A stretch of DNA of 64,000 nucleotides, taken from NCBI GenBank assembly GCA_026398615.1, contig JAPLSN010000031.1:124001-188000 (forward strand). Reading direction: 5' to 3'. Source of the DNA: Spirochaetota bacterium. GTDB lineage: Bacteria > Spirochaetota > Spirochaetia > Treponematales > UBA12059. Shown here piece after piece: positions 57,603-64,000 of the stretch. Below the pieces are notes generated by a model. It worked only from the letters and a program-made list of their open reading frames with translations. It had not been told where the DNA came from and did no database searches. The number at the start of each line of letters is the position of its first letter. Within the stretch, counting starts at the first letter, position 1. Both the position numbers and the translations under genes were made by a program.

Positions 57603-60536
57603 ATGAAGCAGTATTTGCGGAACGCCCGCGCGCGCACGGCATATTTCCTCGTCAAGGCCGTCGCCCACGTGGCCGCGGTGGCCGGGCTCGGCCTCGTTTT
57701 CGCGCGTTTCTACGGTCCCCTCGAATCGGTGCTTGAAAGCTTCCCTGGCCTTCCCGAAGCCCTGCTGGCGGCATACGCGGCGTCCGTGACCCTTTTCTAC
57801 CTCGCCTTCTCCTATAGGCTCCGCTTTTCGACCTGGGCGATCCTTCTCGTGGCCGCGGGGGCGGCCGTCGCGTGGTCGCTGTGGCCGAGCGCGGAAGCCG
57901 GGCTCTTCGCGGCGTTCTTCTTCCGCTACCGGCTCGCGTTCACCGTCGGCTCGGTGGCGATCGGCGCGTTGAACGGCACCGGCTTCGCACGGTGGAAGTG
58001 GTGGACCGCGGTGGAGCTCTGCGCCTTTGCGCTCCTCCTCGCCGTCGCCGCGGGTCTTACCGACCGGTACGTCGGGGAGACCCGCTACGTGGTCGTCGCC
58101 CTCGCGGTGTGGTACTTCTTCCACGCGCTCATCACGGAGAAGGCGTTTTCGGAATATTCCGCGGAATCCGCCGACCGGCGCCTGTTCCTTTTCAAGATCT
58201 TCTCGAAATATGTCCTCAACGTCTGCGTCATCGCCCTGGCCTTCCTCTTCCTCGTCAATTTCGGACCCACCGCGGGGGGGGATGACGTCGCGCGGAACGA
58301 GAACAACTCCCCCTACACGAACGGCGGGGATCCCGGAAAGAGCGAAGGCAAGGGAGGCTCCAAGGACGGCGAAGGCGGGGACCAGGACCGCTACGTCCAC
58401 GAGCTAAAGCCCTTCGTCAAGATGGATCCGTCGATCAACCTGGGCGACAAGACCCTCCTGTACCAGATCGCGCTCGAAAAGGATACCTACGCCCGGCTCA
58501 CGAAGCGGAAAGGTTTCCCGGTCTACCTGTCCAAGTTCGTCCTCGCCGCGCTCGACGAAGAGAGCATGACCTTCCAGCTCGAGCCCAACCCGGGCTTGCG
58601 GAGGTACAACGCCTTCGTCGACGAGGAATACGACTGGAACGCCGTGGAAATGCACGAGGGAAGCGTCGTGCCGGTACAGACCGGGTTCTTCAAGTACTAC
58701 CAGGAACACGTCGTGGATTCGGGCCTCCCGCCGTCCGCGCGCCGGGAAATCATCGATGCGACGGTCCGGCTTTCGCCGTTCGTAAAGGACGACGCGCTCA
58801 TCGCGCCGGACTTTCCCGCCTGGGTGCGCATGCTCGAACGCAAGTCGCGCGAGGAACTCCTCGCCCAGCTCGAAGGAGTCTCGGCCACGCTCAAGGGCGA
58901 CGACCGTCTCGACGAATTCGAACTCGAGAAGATCGTGTCCGCCTCCTACGATTTTAAGGCACTCTCGTACCCGGCGGGAACCCTCGCGGGGCTCAGGCCC
59001 GTCGATGCCGAAACGGCCCTGCGCCGCTTCCCCGAAGCACGGCTCCAGGAGGACGAGCGCGAATACTTCCTGCGCACGGGGCGCGTATCCGACGCCCTGA
59101 GGACCTTCACCGTCGCGCTCGTCGCCGACCGTCCCGACGCGCTCGACAAGGCCAGGGTCATCGCCGCCTTCTTCATGCAGAGGAAGGGCCGCCCGGCCGG
59201 ATTCGGATCGCCCTTCGCCTATGACCTGAACCCGGGCAAGCCGAAGCGGCAGGGAGAGGATTACCTCGATTACTTCATCCTCGAAAACCGCAAAGGCTAC
59301 TGCCAGTACTACGCCGTGGCGTCCGCGCTCATGATGCGGATCGCTGGGATCCCCTCCCGCGTCGTGGCCGGCTACGTGGGCATCGAGCGTTCCGACCGGA
59401 ATCCGGGCTACCTCTACGTGTACGCCAACCAGGCGCACGCATGGACCGAGATTTTCCTGGACGGATTCGGCTGGATTCCCCTGGACACCACCGCGCCCGC
59501 CGAGGAACCGGGGCGTTTCTTCGACGGCAACAGCTTCGAGCCGCCCCGCCGCGACCCGACGCCGCCCGAAGACCCGCCGCCTTCCCCGGAGTACGGCGTG
59601 ATGACGGTCATCGGCCGCTACCTCGGTTCGGACGGGAAGGTCGTGACCCTGGCGCCGGAAGCCTGGACGATCGGGGCGCCGGTCGTGCTCAGGGACGCCT
59701 ATGCGAAGGCGGGGAAACCGCTCATGGAACCCTATGCCTCCCATGACGTCTACTTCGGATCGCTCGGCGACATCGTCGGGGACGCCGCCCCGGTGACCAT
59801 CCCGGTGGCGGGGCTGACCGGCTACTTCGCCTCGATCGAGGGCAAGGACGGCACCAGGGAGTACGAGGTCGTCGAACCCGCCGATACGGAGCTGCTCCGA
59901 GAGCGCTTTTCGCTCTCGGGCCGCGCCGAAGGCGACCGCATCGTCATCGTCGGGCGCTTCCCCAACGACGAGATCACGAAACAGCTCAAGGACGTGCGCA
60001 GCTTGAGCCTCCGGCCCGACTACGCGGGCACCTGGCTCGAGCCGGTGCTGCCCCCGAAACCCGACTTCGTATTGCCGCTCCTTCTCGCCATCGCCGGCGT
60101 CGCGGCCGCCGCCGGGCTGTTCCCCGTCCTCGTCACGGCCGCGATGTACGCCCGCGCCGTCCTGGCACGCGGCCCGAAGGAACGGTTCAAGGCCGCGTAC
60201 GACTACGTCCTGTACCGGGTCTACCTGCTCGGGTACCGCACCAGGGGCCGCACCCGCGTGGAATGGGCACGGGACCTGAAGGAAGACAGCGGCTTCGACT
60301 TCATCGAACCCACCGAGCGCCTCATGCGAACATTGTACGATCCCGATTGCCCGGATACCGGGGTTTCCGACGCCCGGGCCTTCATGCGTGAACAATCGAT
60401 CGCCCTCATCCGCGATTTCACCTACGAGCGGGTGCTGGCTTCGCTCCTGAACCCGTTCGCGGCGTTGTCCTGGCTCTACGGCCGAGGTCCTTCGGGCGGA
60501 CGCGATGCCGGTGCCGGGAAGGAGGAGTGCAGATGA
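57603..60536 (+). CDS. TgpA-type membrane transglutaminase-like protein
   Basis: A 977-residue protein. About six N-terminal TM helices (10-220), a Gly/Asp/Lys-rich linker, a periplasmic domain with a transglutaminase core and triad Cys567 (KGYCQYYA), His612 (AHAWTEI) and Asp628 (IPLDTT), a C-terminal TM near 848-872 and a cytosolic tail with a DUF4129-like helical region. Transglutaminase-like Cys enzymes act as proteases, amidases or cross-linkers; with all three residues kept, catalysis is likely. It would face the periplasm and could process one of the operon's exported proteins. Confidence 0.92.
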   Translation: MKQYLRNARARTAYFLVKAVAHVAAVAGLGLVFARFYGPLESVLESFPGLPEALLAAYAASVTLFYLAFSYRLRFSTWAILLVAAGAAVAWSLWPSAEAGLFAAFFFRYRLAFTVGSVAIGALNGTGFARWKWWTAVELCAFALLLAVAAGLTDRYVGETRYVVVALAVWYFFHALITEKAFSEYSAESADRRLFLFKIFSKYVLNVCVIALAFLFLVNFGPTAGGDDVARNENNSPYTNGGDPGKSEGKGGSKDGEGGDQDRYVHELKPFVKMDPSINLGDKTLLYQIALEKDTYARLTKRKGFPVYLSKFVLAALDEESMTFQLEPNPGLRRYNAFVDEEYDWNAVEMHEGSVVPVQTGFFKYYQEHVVDSGLPPSARREIIDATVRLSPFVKDDALIAPDFPAWVRMLERKSREELLAQLEGVSATLKGDDRLDEFELEKIVSASYDFKALSYPAGTLAGLRPVDAETALRRFPEARLQEDEREYFLRTGRVSDALRTFTVALVADRPDALDKARVIAAFFMQRKGRPAGFGSPFAYDLNPGKPKRQGEDYLDYFILENRKGYCQYYAVASALMMRIAGIPSRVVAGYVGIERSDRNPGYLYVYANQAHAWTEIFLDGFGWIPLDTTAPAEEPGRFFDGNSFEPPRRDPTPPEDPPPSPEYGVMTVIGRYLGSDGKVVTLAPEAWTIGAPVVLRDAYAKAGKPLMEPYASHDVYFGSLGDIVGDAAPVTIPVAGLTGYFASIEGKDGTREYEVVEPADTELLRERFSLSGRAEGDRIVIVGRFPNDEITKQLKDVRSLSLRPDYAGTWLEPVLPPKPDFVLPLLLAIAGVAAAAGLFPVLVTAAMYARAVLARGPKERFKAAYDYVLYRVYLLGYRTRGRTRVEWARDLKEDSGFDFIEPTERLMRTLYDPDCPDTGVSDARAFMREQSIALIRDFTYERVLASLLNPFAALSWLYGRGPSGGRDAGAGKEECR

Positions 60537-62635
60537 AAGCGCGCGTCCTGGCTCTCCTCTTCGCGGCCTGCGCCTCGGTACTGGGCGCGCTGTCGAAATC
60601 AGCCATCGTGGACGAGCTGATCGATTCCCTGAAGTACCTCAATCCCGACCCCGAGAAGATGGCGTACTATTCGACGGCCGAGGGGCTCAAGGAACTCTGG
60701 ATGCTCGCGTCCGCGGAGACGACGACTTATTACCGCGTGAGCGAGCTCAAGATGGAGTACTACCTCCAGGCGGGCTCGGACTACTCGGGCACGCTCAAGG
60801 CCATCGAGGCGGCCGAGGAGTGCCTGGCCCTCGCCGAAGCCGACCCGGGGCTGGGGCCGTCCTACCGGGACCACATCGCCCCGGCCTGGGATTCGGACGC
60901 GGCCTGGAGGCGGAACGTCTCCAGGATCCTGAAGCAGGGCGAACTCATCTGGATCTACATATCGCTGTCGCAGCTTTACGCCGGCATCGAGGAATTCGAC
61001 AAGGCGGATGCGACGCTCGACCGGCTCGAGTCGAAGTTGCCGGAGCGGCTCAAGTACCGGATAGTCCAGGAGCGCGCGTGGATCGACTTCAAGACGGTCG
61101 ACTGGGACTCGGTCCAGGGTTCCCTCGACACGGTGCGGAAGGCGGTCGACTCCATCGTCGTGGACATGCGCGACGACGACCGGGAAGACCGCGACCTCTT
61201 CTACCAGAGCTACAAGTACGAAATCTACATCGGGCTCAAGAATATCGAGGCGATGCTCCTTCACTTCAAGTTCGACACCGGCGCATCCGCCGCGCTGTAC
61301 GAATCCACGGCCGGGGAGATAGGCAGGGAATACGCGTCGAGGGGGTGGACGGGCGCGGAAGCGAACCAGGCCCTTTTCCTCGGGAACGCTTCCTATGTGC
61401 GGCTCGGCGAGCTGGACCTGGCCACGGTGGACGCGCATTTCGAAAAGTCGAAAAACTACCTCAACTTCGGCCACTACGAGACGCGGATCGAAGCCCTTCG
61501 CATGCGGAACAAGGCGGATGAGGCGGCGGCCTTCATCGACTCCATCTTCGCCTCCGACGCGCGCGCGGCCCGGCTCGAATTCGGCGTGGGCTGGAAGCTG
61601 CTCTACCGCGGCATCGTCGAGTGCCAGGACGGGGACTTCGATCGCGGCCTTCCCGACCTCGAAGCCGCGGCCAAGGTGCGCGAAACCTTCTTCTCGAATT
61701 CATACTCGATCGTCGATTACAAGCAGGTGTGCTATACCGAGCTGTCGGAATCCTTCGCCCGGCACGCGCGCTTCCTCGGCTTTCGCTATGGCTGGCGGCG
61801 CTGGCTGGACAGCCTCGGCTCGTGGGCGAAATCCGCCTACTACTCGTTCCTGTCGGTGGTCACCCTGCCGCAAAACCACGAGTTCCGCGCCCTTTTCGCG
61901 CCCTACTTCTATCCCCGCGACAGGAGCGTCTCCTTCTATGCGATGCCCGAGCTCGTGAAATCCCTCGGCCACGGCGCTTTTGCCGCGGAGATGGAAAAGC
62001 TCAAAAGCCTGGACGGTCGGACACGGATCAGGAAGTACTACGACCTCCTGCTCGCGCTAAACGCCGTCGACGCAGGCAAGCTCACGGCCGCCGAAAGCTT
62101 CCTGGCTTCCGCGGATCCCTTCGCCGCCGGGGGGACCTTCGACCCCGGCGGCGAAGCGGAATACGCCTCCATGTGGGCTTACGGGAAAAGCCTTGTCGCC
62201 GAACGGCGCAAGGACGATGCGGCCTATGGAACGGCCGTGGAGACGATGTACCGGTACTGGCCGCAGTCGGTGCCCTTCATGGGCCGGAAGATTTCGTTTT
62301 CGTTCGACGGCGTGGACGAGTCCTCCGACGCGTTCGCGGCCGACGCGAAACGGGTCGCCGCCGCCATCGATGTCCCGGGCGTGACGTTGAGCTCCGATGC
62401 CAAAACCGGCGGACCCGGGGCGCGCCCGGACTTGAGGCTCGGGGCTTCCATCGCGGCCCCCCCGGCGGGCTCAGACGGATCCGTGCTCTACGAGCTGCGC
62501 GTCACGGTCTCGGGAAGGGACGGCCCCATCCTCACCCGCAGCGTGAGCGTGACGGACCCGATGCGCAAACCTGGCCGGCTCGAAGATCTCGTCTTCGGAG
62601 CGGTCTTCGGAACCGCGAAGATCCCGAAGGACTGA
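60533..62635 (+). CDS. Exported TPR-like helical protein, last gene
   Basis: A 700-residue exported protein. The signal peptide MKARVLALLFAACASVLG could end at Cys13 (lipobox-like FAAC, spirochaete-permissive) or be cut later. About 450 residues follow as helical pairs with TPR-like spacing (IWIYISLSQLYAGIEEFDKA; YLNFGHYETRIEALRM), then a helical region and a short C-terminal strand-rich part (ELRVTVSGRDGP). TPR proteins are the partner type (BatC/BatE-like) in Bat-MoxR loci. ATG 60533 overlaps the transglutaminase stop, with GGAGGAG upstream; a GTG six bases earlier is the other choice. Confidence 0.72.
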   Translation: MKARVLALLFAACASVLGALSKSAIVDELIDSLKYLNPDPEKMAYYSTAEGLKELWMLASAETTTYYRVSELKMEYYLQAGSDYSGTLKAIEAAEECLALAEADPGLGPSYRDHIAPAWDSDAAWRRNVSRILKQGELIWIYISLSQLYAGIEEFDKADATLDRLESKLPERLKYRIVQERAWIDFKTVDWDSVQGSLDTVRKAVDSIVVDMRDDDREDRDLFYQSYKYEIYIGLKNIEAMLLHFKFDTGASAALYESTAGEIGREYASRGWTGAEANQALFLGNASYVRLGELDLATVDAHFEKSKNYLNFGHYETRIEALRMRNKADEAAAFIDSIFASDARAARLEFGVGWKLLYRGIVECQDGDFDRGLPDLEAAAKVRETFFSNSYSIVDYKQVCYTELSESFARHARFLGFRYGWRRWLDSLGSWAKSAYYSFLSVVTLPQNHEFRALFAPYFYPRDRSVSFYAMPELVKSLGHGAFAAEMEKLKSLDGRTRIRKYYDLLLALNAVDAGKLTAAESFLASADPFAAGGTFDPGGEAEYASMWAYGKSLVAERRKDDAAYGTAVETMYRYWPQSVPFMGRKISFSFDGVDESSDAFAADAKRVAAAIDVPGVTLSSDAKTGGPGARPDLRLGASIAAPPAGSDGSVLYELRVTVSGRDGPILTRSVSVTDPMRKPGRLEDLVFGAVFGTAKIPKD

Positions 62636-62644
62636 AATCGCGGG

Positions 62645-64000
62645 CTAGAAGTAGCTCGTCGGCGCCTGCTCCTTCGCCAATGCCTTCTTCTTCTCTTCAT
62701 CCTCGCGTTCGCGCCTGCGCTTGGCCATGAAGAAGAGGACCGCGACGATCGCGAGAAGCCCGACGACGCCGACCCCGATCCCCGCCAGCGCCAGGACGGG
62801 AAGCGCGGCAGCCCGGTATTCGAAGCGACTACGCTGGACGGTGCGGGACACGGCGTTGTTGGCCGCGGCAAGTTCGACCTCGACGACGTGTTGGCCCTTC
62901 GAAAGGCCGGCGGGCAGGACGATGCTCCACGATTTCACGGCCACGTCGTTCGCCCCCACGGTGATCCGCGGCTCGGGCGTCGGCAAGTCCTTCTTTTCGC
63001 CGCCGTCGATCGAGACCGAGAGCTTTTCGATGTCGACGTCCTTGGGAGCGTCGTACGTGGACAGGAACGCGATGTCCAGCGGCACCTTCCCGCCGCTCGC
63101 GGCTCCGAGGCTTTCGGGCACCATCATCTCGATGGAGTCGGCCATGTCGCCCAGGAGGGCGTCAAGGGCGTCCGCGGTGACGCCTGGCTTGACCTCGACG
63201 ATCTGGCCGCCGAGCGGGTCGCCCAGGGACTGTGCTGCCGTGTCGCCCCCGATGGAGAGGAGGAGGACCTTGTACGCGGCGCTCTTGAGGATCTTGTAGG
63301 CGTCGAACGCGTTCGGGTCGTAGACGTCCTTGCCCAGGTAGCGGGAACCCCAGGGCGGGTCGTTCTTCCCGTCGGTCACCCAGAAGATCGTCGTCTTCTG
63401 GTGGGGCAGTTTGGCGGATTTCAGGAGCTCGTCGAGCTTTTCGAGCATGAGGCCGATGTCGGTCCCGCGATCCTGCGGCTTGATTCCGTAGACGATCTGC
63501 TTCAGCCTGGCTTCGTCCGCGGGGAGCGAGAGCGTCCCTTCGAAGACGCGGCTGGCATCCACGCCGAAGGTGAAGATGCAGAGGTAGTCGCCGTCCTTCA
63601 TGGCCTTGCGGACGATGTTTTCGTGGATGTAGGACTGCATCTCCGTGAATTCGTGGCGCATGGAATACGAGACGTCGAGGATGACGACGAGGTTGACGTT
63701 GTCCGTCTTCGTGACGGCGGCCGTTTCCCCGCCCGCACGAGGACCCCCCGGCTGCGTGCCCGCGGCCGTCCCGAGGAAGCCTTCGAGGATGCCGATCCCG
63801 CCCTTGCGGACCGCATCCACCGTCTCCTGTTTCATGGGACGTTTCACGCAGGCGCTCGCGGGGGCGGCGGCGCCTTTGACGACGCCGTAGAGGTTCTCGG
63901 CGGGGAAGGAGAGGAGCACCGTGGCGCTCCCCGCGCGGATGATGTCCGAGAGCCCGACGGCGAGCCCTTCCCGCGCCTTCGTCTCGACGTTCCTGACGAG
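62645..64000 (-). CDS. Membrane vWA protein with intact metal site, partial
   Basis: Runs off the right edge, with the reading frame open from 63919 up to 64000, so the N-terminus is missing. The visible ~450 residues have a vWA domain with an intact DVSYS site (in LVVILDVSYSM), a GTDIGLML Thr loop and TDGKNDPP, then a beta-rich region and a single TM helix (about LPVLALAGIGVGVVGLLAIV) with a short basic-acidic tail. It converges on the 14-gene operon with only 9 nt between stops and no terminator seen. Partner-binding through Mg is expected. Confidence 0.9.
   Translation of the reverse strand, partial: LVRNVETKAREGLAVGLSDIIRAGSATVLLSFPAENLYGVVKGAAAPASACVKRPMKQETVDAVRKGGIGILEGFLGTAAGTQPGGPRAGGETAAVTKTDNVNLVVILDVSYSMRHEFTEMQSYIHENIVRKAMKDGDYLCIFTFGVDASRVFEGTLSLPADEARLKQIVYGIKPQDRGTDIGLMLEKLDELLKSAKLPHQKTTIFWVTDGKNDPPWGSRYLGKDVYDPNAFDAYKILKSAAYKVLLLSIGGDTAAQSLGDPLGGQIVEVKPGVTADALDALLGDMADSIEMMVPESLGAASGGKVPLDIAFLSTYDAPKDVDIEKLSVSIDGGEKKDLPTPEPRITVGANDVAVKSWSIVLPAGLSKGQHVVEVELAAANNAVSRTVQRSRFEYRAAALPVLALAGIGVGVVGLLAIVAVLFFMAKRRREREDEEKKKALAKEQAPTSYF

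Noticed and set aside
33752-62635. Interpretation as a phage or secretion-system island
   Set aside because: No phage structural, integrase or secretion ATPase genes are visible. Composition looks like the rest of the window.

Overview
The window is 64 kb of G+C-rich DNA from a diderm bacterium, most likely a high-GC spirochaete (Spirochaetota). This rests on a DUF5312-type protein (20683-22269), beta-barrel and Wzi-like outer-membrane proteins, a decayed gene with C-x-W / VAG repeats of a kind I recall from spirochaetes, and a large MoxR/DUF58/transglutaminase locus. Species cannot be assigned from sequence reading alone. I saw no rRNA, tRNA, CRISPR array, integrase or transposase.

Layout. 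1-1165: the 5' part of dapF runs off the left edge, followed by a small unknown gene. 1334-6824 (minus): a TetR regulator, an MMPL/RND exporter, an outer-membrane lipoprotein-sorting-like protein and a beta-barrel form one operon with a candidate TetR operator over its -10. 7105-10398 (plus): substrate-binding protein fused to OmpA, a vWA protein and an XpaC-like protein. 10399-11781: gene debris (a frameshifted repeat protein, a PIN-domain remnant) and long inverted repeats. 11782-28824: mostly housekeeping and metabolic genes (FemAB-like acyltransferase, Fe-ADH, lipase-like hydrolase, DUF1846, slipin, Cache/HisKA_2 kinase, birA, DUF5312, hflX, alpha/beta hydrolase, alanine-type aminotransferase, PpiC, Wzi-like barrel). 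28841-30254: a DUF6922/AbiEii-type nucleotidyltransferase pair flanked by two direct copies of a 117-153 bp repeat. 30271-33536 (minus): a CHASE2 protein with a degenerate cyclase-like domain and an exported partner.

The main feature is a run of 14 co-directional genes from 33752 to 62635, with gaps of at most 57 nt and frequent ATGA/GTGA overlaps. It encodes two MoxR-family AAA+ ATPases, two DUF58-like proteins, a TgpA-type membrane transglutaminase-like protein, a TM2-domain membrane protein, three further membrane proteins (two with BatA/BatB-like architecture), a predicted HEXXH zinc peptidase, a secreted protein of about 1,890 residues, two other exported helical proteins and one cytosolic protein. 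Where I can align a vWA-type metal site in this operon, the residues are lost or substituted; an intact site (DVSYS) sits in the convergent membrane vWA protein at 62645-64000. MoxR, DUF58 and TgpA are a known co-occurring set, but this expanded version with a peptidase and giant exported proteins looks undescribed. I infer an envelope-assembly or envelope-processing machine; substrate and phenotype are unknown.

Transcription signals resemble sigma-70 boxes, several with 17-nt spacers, and some would give leaders of only 11-20 nt.
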